Assembly: GCF_004117875.1 (NCBI RefSeq)
Contig: NZ_RAHW01000007.1
Location: forward strand, 186,001-250,000
Direction: 5' to 3'
DNA: 64,000 nt
Source of the DNA: Geomonas oryzae
GTDB lineage: Bacteria; Desulfobacterota; Desulfuromonadia; Geobacterales; Geobacteraceae
Shown: positions 25,732-35,900 of the stretch, piece by piece
Layout of the letters: every line of letters begins with the position of its first letter
How positions within the stretch are numbered: the first letter of the stretch is position 1
Position numbers and translations under genes: made by a program
Notes under the pieces: model-generated
The model's database searches: none
What the model saw: only the letters and a program-made list of their open reading frames with translations
What the model was told of the DNA's origin: nothing

Positions 25732-26112
25732 TCACCCCTTCTCCGCCCCTTTCTTCACTTCCTTCCCCTCCCCGCCCAGATCCTCGAGTTTCTTTTTCAG
25801 AAGCGCCATCTCTTGGGCCAAGTTGTGGTTACTCTCGGAGAGCCTGGAGAGGGTGACCGACTGCCCGATCACCACCATAAGCAGAAACAGGACGCCGACC
25901 AGGAACAAAAGCGATGGGGGATAGTAGATGCCGACGGAAAGCGCCGCCACCTCGAGCACCCGCCTGGATGCGGTCAAAAGCACCACGAAAAGCGAGGTGC
26001 AAAGCCAGAGGATGGCGTATTTTTCCCGCAGGCGGCGCTGGCGCACGAGCCACAGGACGAAGAGGAAGATGCCGATGCTGATGGCAAGTGAAGCGAGTTT
26101 CGTCAGGTCCAC
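25732..26112 (-). CDS. DUF2304-like membrane protein
   Basis: 126 residues with three hydrophobic helices (ASLAISIGIFLFVLWLV, AILWLCTSLFVVLLTA, PPSLLFLVGVLFLLMVVIG), then a coiled coil (SRLSESNHNLAQEMALLKKK) and a charged tail. The length, topology and the motif REKYAILWL match DUF2304, a small inner-membrane family often paired with a GT2 glycosyltransferase of the dolichol-phosphate-mannose-synthase type. That is the case here: the GT2 gene lies three bases upstream on the same strand. Together they probably make a polyprenyl-phosphate sugar. Confidence 0.85.
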   Translation of the reverse strand: MDLTKLASLAISIGIFLFVLWLVRQRRLREKYAILWLCTSLFVVLLTASRRVLEVAALSVGIYYPPSLLFLVGVLFLLMVVIGQSVTLSRLSESNHNLAQEMALLKKKLEDLGGEGKEVKKGAEKG

Positions 26113-26115
26113 GTA

Positions 26116-26817
26116 TTAAGGTTCCTCGATCAGTTCCTTGCCGCGCATGGCGTCGATCACCATGGCGAGGGTCACCTTCATCATGTAGTAGGCCGATTTT
26201 CTCCTGGTGATGGAGGAGTGTCCCGAGAGCCGCCCGCGCATCAGCACGGGGACCTCCAGCACCTTGAGGCCGTTTCGGGCCGCGGTGATGATGCACTCCA
26301 CCTCAGGGTAGTCGTCGGTATAGAAGCGGGAAAAAAGGGCGAGGGTTCTCCTGCCGTAGCAGCGAAAGCCGGAGGTCGGGTCCTCGATCGCCTTGCCGGC
26401 GAGAAAGCGGATGAGGCAGTGGAAGATGCGCGAGCCGATGAAGCGGGTGACACCCATCTTGTAGCCGCCGGGGAGGGTGCGTGAGCCGATGACCAGGTCC
26501 GCCTCCCCCCTTTGCACCGGCTCGACGATCCTGGAGATCTGGTCGCCTCTGTGCTGGCCGTCGCCGTCGAACTGGATCGCCGCATCGTAGCCGTTTTGGA
26601 AGGCGTACTTGATACCGGTCTGCACCGTGCCGCCGATCCCCAGGTTGAAGGGGTGCGAAACCACCAGTACCCCCATGCTTTTGGCGATGGCGGCGGTGGC
26701 GTCGGTCGACCCGTCGTTGACGACGAGGATATCCCCGCCAAATGACTTGAGGTCTTCGATCACGGCCTTTATGTTGCCGGCCTCGTTATACGCCGGAATT
26801 ATTGCCAGAATCCTCAT
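26116..26817 (-). CDS. GT2 glycosyltransferase, DPM1/DPG-synthase-like
   Basis: 233 residues. The motif PAYNEAGNI (8-16) starts the GT-A fold, followed by VVNDGSTDAT and the metal/nucleotide site DGDGQH (84-89). Then come TSGFRCYGR and a C-terminal VPVLMRGRLSGHSSI segment. This is the polyprenyl-phosphate mannosyl- or glucosyltransferase branch of GT2. The enzyme would move a sugar from GDP- or UDP-sugar to undecaprenyl phosphate at the inner membrane. It is translationally coupled to the DUF2304-like gene. It has no C-terminal membrane helices of its own, so the DUF2304-like partner may anchor it. Confidence 0.9.
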   Translation of the reverse strand: MRILAIIPAYNEAGNIKAVIEDLKSFGGDILVVNDGSTDATAAIAKSMGVLVVSHPFNLGIGGTVQTGIKYAFQNGYDAAIQFDGDGQHRGDQISRIVEPVQRGEADLVIGSRTLPGGYKMGVTRFIGSRIFHCLIRFLAGKAIEDPTSGFRCYGRRTLALFSRFYTDDYPEVECIITAARNGLKVLEVPVLMRGRLSGHSSITRRKSAYYMMKVTLAMVIDAMRGKELIEEP

Positions 26818-27278
26818 GTTCCCTCACAGAGCCAACGCCATATGGCGTAGCGAACCATCGCAAAACACGTTGACCGGTAATGAATACAAGATCCGGACCA
26901 ATAAATTCGAATCTCTCGATCTATGCCGCCGCAGAGAGGCTCCGTTTTTCCTTGAAAGGCGGTCGATATTAATATAAATATCTCCGCGCAAGCAATTAAA
27001 AAAAACACAGACAAACACCGACAGGCGTGTCAGCCGCACGGTAAATGTCACACTATGGCACCGGGGGGCAGGGGGGATTTGCCTGAAAGTTAAGGAAAAA
27101 CCAATTTAACAGGGATGAAGGGAAGGAAAGGGATAAAGGCTTAAACCTTTAAACATCCAAGGGTTCAAAACCTCAAGCCTTTTGCCTTTGTTGTTATCCC
27201 CTTTATCCCATTCATCCCTGTTTGCTTATGTTTTGTCGCCAAGAAAGCTTTATGTAGTTATTTTAGACAGAGGCATGG
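26818..27278. repeat. Intergenic region with inverted-repeat element (copy A)
   Basis: About 460 bases between divergent genes. Left arm 27106-27140 (AACAGGGATGAAGGG then AAAGGGATAAAGGC) pairs with right arm 27184-27234 (ATCCCCTTTATCCCA, TTCATCCCTGTT). A 22-base piece at 27063-27084 (GGGGGGCAGGGGGG plus ATTTGCCT) is repeated exactly at 28970-28991. Related elements lie near 57.8, 58.6 and 60.1 kb. No gene seen. Confidence 0.75.
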
Positions 27279-28292
27279 ATGCGCGTATCGATCATCATCG
27301 TGAACTGGAACGGCCTGATCCATCTACCGGAGTGCCTTGACAGCCTGGCTGCCCAAACCTTCAGGGATTTCGAGGTGATCGTGGTGGACAACGGCTCGAG
27401 CGACGGCTCGGTCGAGTACCTCATGGGACGCCCCGAGGTGCGCCTGGTCGCGCTCAGTGAAAACAGGGGCTTCGCCGACGGCAACAACGCCGCCCTCCCC
27501 TTCGCACGCGGCGCATACCTCGTCACCCTGAACAACGACACGAAGGCCGAGCCGGACTGGCTCGAAAAGCTCGTATCGACAGCCGAGGCGCATCCCGATG
27601 CAGGTATGGTGGGGTGCCGGATCCTGAGCTACCAGGAACCGGAACGGGTCGACAGCCTCGGCATGGCGGTCTGCCTGGACGGCATGTCGCGCGGCAACAG
27701 CAGGGGCAAGCGCTTTGCCGAAGTCGCTCCGGCCGCGGTCCCGGAAATCCTTTTCCCCTCCGCCTGCGTGGCGCTCTACCGCCGCGCCATGATCGATGAA
27801 ATCGGTTTTTTCGACGGTGACTTCTTCGCCTACTGCGAGGACACCGACCTGGGGCTTAGGGGAAGAGTCGCCGGGTGGCGCGCGGTACTCGCGCGGGACG
27901 CCGTCGTCTACCATAAATACTCCATGACCGGCGGTGCGCTCTCCCCGTTCAAGCTCTACCTGGTCGAGCGCAATCATTTTTACGCCGCGTTAAAAAATCT
28001 TCCTTTCCCGCTCCTTCTGCTTCTCCCGGTGACCACCCTGATGCGTTATTTCGCGCAGGCACGCGTCGTCATTGGGGCAAAAGGAACAGGCGGGGAGTTT
28101 CTGACCAGCGGGAGCAAGAAGGAATGCGTCCTGGCCGTGGCGAGGGGTATGCGCGACGCCGCTATCGCCCTTCCGAAGCTGTTGGCGAAGCGTGCCGAAG
28201 TGATGCGGCACCGAAGAATCGGGACGCTGGAGATGCTGAAGCTTCTCAAGCGCTACCGTCTCACCTTCCACGAGCTCCTGGACGCCGGATAA
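27279..28292 (+). CDS. GT2 glycosyltransferase (rhamnosyltransferase-like)
   Basis: 337 residues. IIVNWNGLIHLPECLDSL (6-23) and VIVVDNGSSDGSV are the usual GT2 N-terminal pattern; NNDT (85-88) takes the place of the metal-binding DXD; FFAYCEDTDLGLRG (near 185) is the EDxD-type acceptor motif of WbbL-like rhamnosyltransferases. A hydrophobic helix (FPLLLLLPVTTLM, about 243-255) may touch the membrane. It should add a sugar to a growing surface glycan. AGAGG precedes the ATG. A terminator follows, so it is a single-gene unit well before the main polysaccharide cluster. Confidence 0.85.
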   Translation: MRVSIIIVNWNGLIHLPECLDSLAAQTFRDFEVIVVDNGSSDGSVEYLMGRPEVRLVALSENRGFADGNNAALPFARGAYLVTLNNDTKAEPDWLEKLVSTAEAHPDAGMVGCRILSYQEPERVDSLGMAVCLDGMSRGNSRGKRFAEVAPAAVPEILFPSACVALYRRAMIDEIGFFDGDFFAYCEDTDLGLRGRVAGWRAVLARDAVVYHKYSMTGGALSPFKLYLVERNHFYAALKNLPFPLLLLLPVTTLMRYFAQARVVIGAKGTGGEFLTSGSKKECVLAVARGMRDAAIALPKLLAKRAEVMRHRRIGTLEMLKLLKRYRLTFHELLDAG

Positions 28293-28303
28293 TGTGACGA
28301 CAA

Positions 28304-28336
28304 GGGGACTGGCTCCGCAGGTGCCAGTCCCCCTTT
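28304..28336 (+). terminator. Terminator after the GT2 gene
   Basis: GGGGACTGGC and GCCAGTCCCC form a 10-bp stem with a nine-base loop, followed by CTTT, 12 bases after the stop. Confidence 0.7.
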
Positions 28337-29139
28337 CCCCAGTCCCCCTTCCCCCCCCTTTCCCCCCCGTCCCTACCTCCCCCTCCTCTACTAAAATCTT
28401 CTCCATCAGTGCCACCGGCGCCCTCACTGTTAATTATTACCCGCTCATCAATCATCCAACATTGCCCCCTCTATATCTTTGGATGTAGGGAGGAGGGGAC
28501 AGACAGATGGCTGGGCCAGCCCCCTCTATACCTTTAGATATGGGGCAAATCCACCCGTTCCTCACCCACATGTGGGTAAAACACTTACAACGTCCTACGC
28601 CTTTCCCCCACACCAACATATGAAAATGTAGAAAATTCGATACTTATAAATAATTCATACATTGGTACCAATGTTGCTAACTTCGCCACCCATTGCTTGA
28701 CCGTTACCAAGCGCCCTGCCCTCCATCACCGCAATCAGCCTCACCCGTAACGGACAATGACTTTCGTATGACACGTACAAAGAGCACAGCCCCTTTCCTC
28801 TCGCAGAGGTTTCATCGGAGACTTCCGGGGAACGGCGACAAGTGCGTCGAAGGGTCGCATAGGGCCTGAAGCCCCTCCTTTGCGAAGGGTTCATCAGGAA
28901 TTCAGGGGAAGCAGGTGTGCGTTCCTCTTGAAGCAGTGAACATGACACCACGTTCCCCCCTTTGCGAAGGGGGGGCAGGGGGGATTTGCCTTTGTCAGGC
29001 CACGATCCCCCCCTAAATCCGCCTCCGCACAGGGGTCCTTAACCAAAATGACTTGCGAGAGCCTGGGCACTGCCCGCCCGGCTCTCATTTCAGCGCTGCC
29101 GTCCACCTGCCGGCAGATTTTAATCTAAAGGAGGGTACC
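28337..29139. other. Gene-free, repeat-rich region before the beta-propeller gene
   Basis: About 800 bases with no supportable gene. It starts with C-rich low-complexity DNA (28330-28385). Two related short hairpins, CCCCCTCTATATCTTTGGAT (28464 on) and CCCCCTCTATACCTTTAGAT (28520 on), follow. Then 28871-28992 shares pieces with the palindrome at 11.4 kb (TTTGCGAAGGGTTCATCAGG; CCCCCCTTTGCGAAGGGGGG) and with 27063-27084. Confidence 0.5.
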
Positions 29140-32100
29140 GTGACACTTAGAAGCGCCTATCACCTCGCAGCAGCCGTTATTCTATTACTGCTGTCGCTGC
29201 AACCGGCCCGCGCCTCCACCTGGAATGCGTCCGTGGTCGACAACTCGGCGAGCGCCACCGGAAAGAACCTCTCCGTGGCGGTCGATCCGGCCGGCAAGCT
29301 CTACCTGGGCTACCTGGACACCTCGACCTCGGGGGCCCCGTATCTTAAATACGCCAACAACGTGTCTGGGGGCTGGTACACGGAGAGCCTGAAGAACGTC
29401 CTCCCGAACGCGAGCGACGCCTCGACGGCGACCGTCTATACGCCCGGCGGGCCGCGCATCATGGCCTATTCCTACAACTCCGCCACCGGACGGACCATGT
29501 ACCAGGGGGCCAGGAAGATCAACGGCGACGGCTGGCAGCTCCAGGACATCGGCGGCGGCATCAACCCGCTCGACGGGAGCACGGAGGAGGCGATGACCGC
29601 CATCGCCACCGGCACCCAGACCGGAGCCGTCCAGTACATGGGCTTCACCTTCATCACCTTCAACAACGGGAACAAGCTGAAGTACGCCAACGAGCGCGAC
29701 ATGGCCTGGTACGAGTTCTCTACGACCGGGGTGCAAAGCGATCTCGCCATCGACGGTCTCGGCAGCGTGCACGTGGTCTACGCCGACTCAAACGGCAAGC
29801 TCATGTACGCGAAGAACCCGACCGCGGCCGGGCAGGCCTCGGTACTGCAGTCGGTCACCGGCAGCGCCCTCGTCAACCCCGCCATCGCCATCGACGGCAA
29901 CAACGTGCTCCACGTCGTCTACAGCTACGGCAGCGGCTCCAGCTACAACGTCTGGTACACCAGCAAACCCGCCTCGGGAGGCGTATGGAGCGCTCCGGTC
30001 AACCTCGGCGCCTGCGGCAGGACCGGCGGCTACCTCTCGCTCAAGGTCGACGGCGCCAACAACGTGCATGCCGCCTGGTACAACAGCGGCACGAATGCCC
30101 TCGCCTACGCCATGAAGAGCGCGGGGGGCTCCTCCTTCGGCGCCGTCGACACCATCACCTACACCGGTGCGAGCCGCGACTACGGGCAGTACGCCGCCCT
30201 CGCCATCGACCAGTACAACCGGGTGAACATCGCCTTCTACGACGCGGCCAACACCGCGCTCATGGTGGCGACCAAACCGGCCCCGGCCATCGACGCCGCC
30301 CCTGCGCCGCTTCTCTTCGGTTATACGGCACAGGGCTCCGCCTCGGTGAAAAACGTCACCGTCACCAACCGCGGCACCACCAACCTCACCCTCTCCGGCG
30401 TCCCGACCATCTCCGGGGCGAACGCTTCCGAGTTCGTGGTGACTAGCAACAACGGCTGCACCGCCGGGCTTTCCCTCGCCCCCGGGGCAAGCTGCAGCAC
30501 CGAGGTCCGCTTCTCGCCGCTCGCCGCCGGCGACAAGAGCGCCCTCCTCAACGTCGCCTCGAACGACCCGAACTTCCCGGTCAAGCAGGTGACGCTTAAG
30601 GGGACCACCACGCAGGCTGCCAACTACACCATCTACACCGCGGTCTACAACACCTCTATGGTTCCCGACATCGGCGGCACCATCTCCCCCTCCGGCGCGG
30701 TGAGCGCTACGGGCGGGCTCAACAAGACCTTCGCCATCACGCCGAACCCGGGTTACCTGATCGCCGGCGTCTACGTGGACGGCACCGGACCGGACAACAT
30801 GGGGACCCCGCTCGGCGCGGTCACCTCCTACACCTTCCCCGAGGTGAGCGCGAACCACAGCATCACCGCCGTCTTCTACCCGGTGGTGCCGGTCACCTCC
30901 TGGGGGGTCACCACGGTCGACAACACGGGCACCGACACCGGCAAGTTCTGCTCCATGGCGACCAACCCGGAAAACGGCAAGCTCGCCATCGGCTACCTGG
31001 ACAACTCCGCGGCGACACCGGTGCTGAAACTCGCCACCAACGCCTCGGGCTCCTGGAGCGCGTCGCAGACGATCCCGATCCCCAACGTCACCAACGCGGG
31101 AACCGCGACGGTCTACACCCCGGCCGGTCCCAGGGTCATGGCCTACACCTACGACCCGGTAACCCTGAAGAGGAAGTACGTCTCGGCGAGAAAGTGGAGC
31201 GACCTAAACCCTGCGGGCTACGCGGGCGCCCCCTTCTACGTCTCGGTGGACGCCAACAACTGGCAGCTGCAGGACATAGCGGGCGGCCTCGACCCCATGG
31301 GTAACCCGCAGCCCGCCATCTCCAACACCACCACGGACACCTTCACCGGCGCGGTGCAGTTCTGCCAGGGCTCCCCCTGCAGCATGACCAACAGCAACAC
31401 CTTCATAAGCTACACCGACGGCTACAACCTCTGGTACGCGAACGAGCGCGACATGTACTACCACGAGTTCGAGCCGACGCTTCCCCAGGCGGGCGCGGGG
31501 AAACAAAGCGACCTCGCCCTCGACTCGCTGGGCAACATCCACATCGTCTACTACAACCCGACCAACGGCAGCCACGGCCGCCTGATGTACGCAGAGAACC
31601 CGACCGCGCTGGAAAGCGGCTTCGTCACCTCGACGCTCACCGACACCACGGTCTCCTCGCCGGCCATCACCGTCGACAACAACGACCTCCTGCACGTGGT
31701 CTACGTCGACGCGAACAAACGCCTGCAGTACATCAACAAGCAGGCGGCCACCGGCGGCACTTGGAGCGCCCCCTACGACCTCGGGCCCGTCGGCAGCGCC
31801 GGGGCCTTCACCTCGATCAAGGCAAACGGGCTCGACATCGTGCACGTTGCCTTCTACAGCAACAACGGAGGCGGCACCGGCCAGCTCATGTACGCGCAGC
31901 GCTCCCCTAACGGCGTCTGGACCACCCCGGCCGCGGTCCCCGACAGCGGCAGCACCAACTACGGCCAGTACACAGCGCTCGTCGTCGACGCGAATCACAA
32001 CGTGAACATCGCCTACTACGACGTCACCAACACGGCCCTGAAGGTCGCGACGAAGCTCCTCCCCGTCATCTCCGCCACCCCCAACCCGGCGGCCTTCGGC

Positions 32101-32859
32101 TCCGTCTCCATCAACGCGAGCGCCACGAAGACGGTCACGGTCACCAACGCCGGGCAATACAACCTGAGCGTGGGGAGCGCGACCATCACCGGAACCAACG
32201 CGGCGCAGTTTGCAATCACCGCCAACGGCTGTGCCGGGGTCTCCCTCGCACCGGCGGCAAGCTGCAACATCACCATGAGCTTCACCCCGGCAAGCGCGGG
32301 GGCGAAGAGCGCGCTCCTGCACATCCCGTCCAACGACCCGTACGCTGCCGACCGGCAGGTATCGCTCTCCGGCAGCGGCGTGAGCAGCTACGTGATCCAC
32401 GCGAGCGCTGGGGCCGGGGGAAGCATCACCCCTTCCGGCGACGTGAACGTTGCCGCGGGGGCGTGCCAGAGCTTCACCACCATGCCGGATAACGGGTTCA
32501 CCTTCGGCGACTTCCAGGTCGACGGAGCCTGGCAGAACAGCGCATCCACAAGCTTCACCTTCTGCCCGGTGAACGGCGACCACGCCATCTACGCCTTCTT
32601 CAAGTCCCCCTTCCGCATCATGGGGACCCAGGAGTATTACGGCTCGCTGCAGGCGGCCTACCAGGCATCCTTCTCCGGAAGCGTGATCCAGAGCCTCGCG
32701 GTGACCACCCTCGAGGACCTGCTCTTTGACGCGGACCGCTCCGTCACGGTAAGAGGCGGCTACGACGGCCAATTCCAGAACCAGACCGGTTCGACACAGC
32801 TCCACTCGCTGACGATAAACAACGGCGAGGCCGTCCTCGATGGGCTGGTACTGCAATAG
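29140..32859 (+). CDS. Giant secreted protein with duplicated propeller-like, ASH-like and bacterial-repeat domains
   Basis: GTG 29140 has AAGGAGG five bases upstream and gives a signal peptide (LAAAVILLLLSLQPARA); 1239 residues. The protein is a tandem duplication. Each half has a large WD/Asp-box-like region (about 30-380 and 585-970; repeated NVHAAWYNSG, NRVNIAFYDAANTAL and HNVNIAYYDVTNTAL). Next is an ASH/HYDIN-like domain (about 385-495 and 978-1085; TVTNRGTTNLTLSG, APGASCSTEVRFSP). A bacterial-repeat domain follows (about 510-580 and 1092-1150; GGTISPSGAVSATGG, GSITPSGDVNVAAG). The last 80 residues (YGSLQAAYQASFSGSVIQSL, VTVRGGYDGQF) form the start of a beta-helix-like domain. An extracellular structural or binding role is likely. 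It is 59 bases before the collagen-like gene. Confidence 0.8.
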   Translation: MTLRSAYHLAAAVILLLLSLQPARASTWNASVVDNSASATGKNLSVAVDPAGKLYLGYLDTSTSGAPYLKYANNVSGGWYTESLKNVLPNASDASTATVYTPGGPRIMAYSYNSATGRTMYQGARKINGDGWQLQDIGGGINPLDGSTEEAMTAIATGTQTGAVQYMGFTFITFNNGNKLKYANERDMAWYEFSTTGVQSDLAIDGLGSVHVVYADSNGKLMYAKNPTAAGQASVLQSVTGSALVNPAIAIDGNNVLHVVYSYGSGSSYNVWYTSKPASGGVWSAPVNLGACGRTGGYLSLKVDGANNVHAAWYNSGTNALAYAMKSAGGSSFGAVDTITYTGASRDYGQYAALAIDQYNRVNIAFYDAANTALMVATKPAPAIDAAPAPLLFGYTAQGSASVKNVTVTNRGTTNLTLSGVPTISGANASEFVVTSNNGCTAGLSLAPGASCSTEVRFSPLAAGDKSALLNVASNDPNFPVKQVTLKGTTTQAANYTIYTAVYNTSMVPDIGGTISPSGAVSATGGLNKTFAITPNPGYLIAGVYVDGTGPDNMGTPLGAVTSYTFPEVSANHSITAVFYPVVPVTSWGVTTVDNTGTDTGKFCSMATNPENGKLAIGYLDNSAATPVLKLATNASGSWSASQTIPIPNVTNAGTATVYTPAGPRVMAYTYDPVTLKRKYVSARKWSDLNPAGYAGAPFYVSVDANNWQLQDIAGGLDPMGNPQPAISNTTTDTFTGAVQFCQGSPCSMTNSNTFISYTDGYNLWYANERDMYYHEFEPTLPQAGAGKQSDLALDSLGNIHIVYYNPTNGSHGRLMYAENPTALESGFVTSTLTDTTVSSPAITVDNNDLLHVVYVDANKRLQYINKQAATGGTWSAPYDLGPVGSAGAFTSIKANGLDIVHVAFYSNNGGGTGQLMYAQRSPNGVWTTPAAVPDSGSTNYGQYTALVVDANHNVNIAYYDVTNTALKVATKLLPVISATPNPAAFGSVSINASATKTVTVTNAGQYNLSVGSATITGTNAAQFAITANGCAGVSLAPAASCNITMSFTPASAGAKSALLHIPSNDPYAADRQVSLSGSGVSSYVIHASAGAGGSITPSGDVNVAAGACQSFTTMPDNGFTFGDFQVDGAWQNSASTSFTFCPVNGDHAIYAFFKSPFRIMGTQEYYGSLQAAYQASFSGSVIQSLAVTTLEDLLFDADRSVTVRGGYDGQFQNQTGSTQLHSLTINNGEAVLDGLVLQ

Positions 32860-32918
32860 CCCTGTGAAACTTACTTATTGAAATTTTCGATGCTCAATTT
32901 TTAAAGGAGGCAGATCCA

Positions 32919-35900
32919 ATGGGAAAGAAGTTCAAGAGAAGGCAGTACTACAGGAGCCTTGGCATGGCCACGCTGCTCGTGGGACTGGTTTCCGGCGCAG
33001 CCAGCGCCGAGGTGAACCGACTCACCGTCAAGGACAGTACCGGCAGCACCACCTTCAACGTGACCGCAGACGGCAACGTAAGCGCCACCTCCTACGCGGG
33101 CGACGGCTCGAACCTCACCAACACGCTGCACCAGCAGGGTGATTGGAGTGCTACGCCCGGCTACGCAAAAGACTCCGTGGTGCAATACAACGGCAGCTCC
33201 TACGTGGCGCTTCGCGCCAACATCAACGCCGTACCCGACCAGTCGCCGCTCGACTGGAAGCCCATGGCCGCCAAGGGTGAAACCGGCGCCACCGGAGCCC
33301 AGGGTCCCCAGGGTCCCCAGGGTCCCCAGGGTATTCAGGGTATCCAAGGCGTCCAGGGGGAGATCGGCCCGACCGGTCTGCAAGGCCCCAAGGGCGATCA
33401 GGGCATCCAGGGTGTGAAAGGTGACACCGGCCTCCAAGGTCCGCAGGGTATCCAGGGTGAGATCGGTCCGCAGGGACCGAAGGGCGACCAAGGCATCCAA
33501 GGCATCCAGGGCCCCATCGGCCTCACCGGCCCGCAGGGTCCCAAAGGGGACACCGGCGCAACCGGTCCGCAAGGCGAGCAGGGTATCCAGGGCATCCAGG
33601 GTGTTCAGGGTGCCGTAGGCCCCATGGGCGCGACCGGACCGCAGGGTCCGCAAGGTCCGCAGGGTCCGCAGGGTCTGGAGGGACCGCAAGGGCCTGAAGG
33701 TGGGCCGGGCCCCAGAGGCATTATCTGGCAAGGCGAGTGGACCCCGCGTGATTACAACACCACCGAGGCCGTGCAGTACCAGGGAAGCACCTACTTGGCC
33801 ACCAGCGCGGCGACCGCGAACGACGTCCCCGGCACCAGCACCACCATCTGGCAGATCGTCGCCCTGAAAGGGCTCGACGGTGCCGCAGGTGCAACCGGCC
33901 CGCAAGGCGAACCCGGCCAGACCGGTCCCATCGGCCTCACCGGCCCGCAGGGCCCCAAAGGGGACACCGGCCTCACCGGTCCGCAAGGTCCCGAAGGGGC
34001 GCAAGGCATCCAGGGCGTAGCAGGTCCCGCTGGCCCCACCGGCCCGCAGGGTCCGAAAGGCGACACCGGTCTCACCGGCCCGGCTGGTCCGCAGGGCGAG
34101 CAGGGTATTCAAGGCGTAGCCGGTCCCGCAGGTCCGACCGGTCCGCAGGGTCCCAAAGGCGACACCGGTCTCACCGGTCTCACCGGTCTCACCGGCCCGC
34201 AAGGCGCGCAGGGCGAGCAAGGTATTCAGGGCGTAGCCGGTCCCGCAGGTCCGACCGGTCCGCAAGGTCCCAAAGGCGACACCGGCCTCACCGGCCCGCA
34301 AGGTCCGCAGGGGGTGTCAGGTCCGATGGGCCCGACCGGTCCGCAGGGCGAGCAAGGTCTGCAGGGTCCCGCAGGTCAGGGGATGACCTGGAAAGGCGAG
34401 TGGGCAGCCGGAACTTACATGAAGACCGACGCCGTGCAGTACAGCGGCAGCACCTACATCGCCGTGGCAGATGCAACCGTCAACGACGTTCCCGGCCCGG
34501 GAAGCAGCGTGTGGCAGCTCGTAGCCGCTAAAGGTCTCGATGGTGCCGCAGGCGCGACCGGCCCGCAAGGCCCGGCAGGTGCAGACGGTGCAGCAGGCGC
34601 GACCGGTCCTCAGGGTCCGAAGGGCGATCAAGGCATCCAGGGCATCCAGGGACCCAAGGGCGATATCGGCCCGATCGGTCCTGAAGGGGCGCAAGGTATC
34701 CAGGGTGTGGCAGGTCCCGCAGGCCCCATCGGCCCGCAGGGTCCGAAAGGCGACCAGGGTCTCCAAGGCCCGATCGGCTTGACCGGCCCGGAAGGTCCCC
34801 AGGGCATTCAAGGCGTGGCAGGTCCCGCGGGTCCGATCGGCCCGCAAGGTCCCAAAGGCGACACCGGTCTTACCGGCCAGGCGGGTCCGCAAGGGGAGCA
34901 GGGCATTCAGGGTGTAGCAGGTCCCGCAGGCGCAACCGGTCCGCAGGGCCCGCAGGGTGTGGCAGGTCCGATGGGCCCGACCGGTCCGCAAGGCGAGCAA
35001 GGTCTGCAGGGTCCCGCAGGACAGGGGATGACCTGGAAAGGCGAGTGGGCAGCCGGAGACTACGTCAAGACCGACGCCGTGCAGTACCAGGGAAGCACCT
35101 ACATCGCCGTAGCGGCGGCAACCGTTAACGACGTCCCCGGCCCGGGAAGCAGCGTGTGGCAGCTTGTCGCCGCAAAAGGTCTCGACGGTGCGACCGGCCC
35201 GCAAGGTCTCAAGGGCGACCAAGGCAGCCAGGGCCTCAAAGGCGACCAAGGTCTCCAAGGGCCGATCGGCCTGACCGGTCCGGAAGGTCCCCAGGGCATT
35301 CAGGGCGTCGCAGGTCCCGCAGGCCCGACCGGTCCGCAAGGGCCCAAGGGTGACACCGGCCTTACCGGCCCGGCAGGTGCGCAAGGCGAGCAGGGGATTC
35401 AGGGTGTGGCAGGCCCGGCTGGTCCGCAGGGTCCCAAAGGCGACCAGGGTCTCCAAGGGCCGATCGGCTTGACCGGTCCGGAAGGTCCCCAGGGCATTCA
35501 GGGCGTCGCAGGTCCCGCAGGCCCGACCGGTCCGCAAGGTCCCAAGGGTGACACCGGTCTTACCGGTCCTGCAGGTCCCGAAGGTCCGCAGGGGGTTGCC
35601 GGTCTCACTGGTCCGGCGGGTCCGCAGGGTATCCAGGGGGCGCAAGGCGAGGCAGGTCAGCAAGGGCAAAAAGGGATGAACTGGAAAGGAGAGTGGGCAG
35701 CCGGAGACTACGTTGTCGACGATGCCATCCAGTACAACGGCAGCAGCTACATCGCTGTAGCCGCCGCAACCGTCAACGACGTTCCCGGTGCAAGCCAGGC
35801 ATGGCAGCTTATGGCAGCCAAGGGTGCGGAAGGCCCGTCCGGTCCGGTTGGTCCGCAGGGTATCCAAGGACCTCCGGGAGAGCCCGGACTTCCCGGGTTG

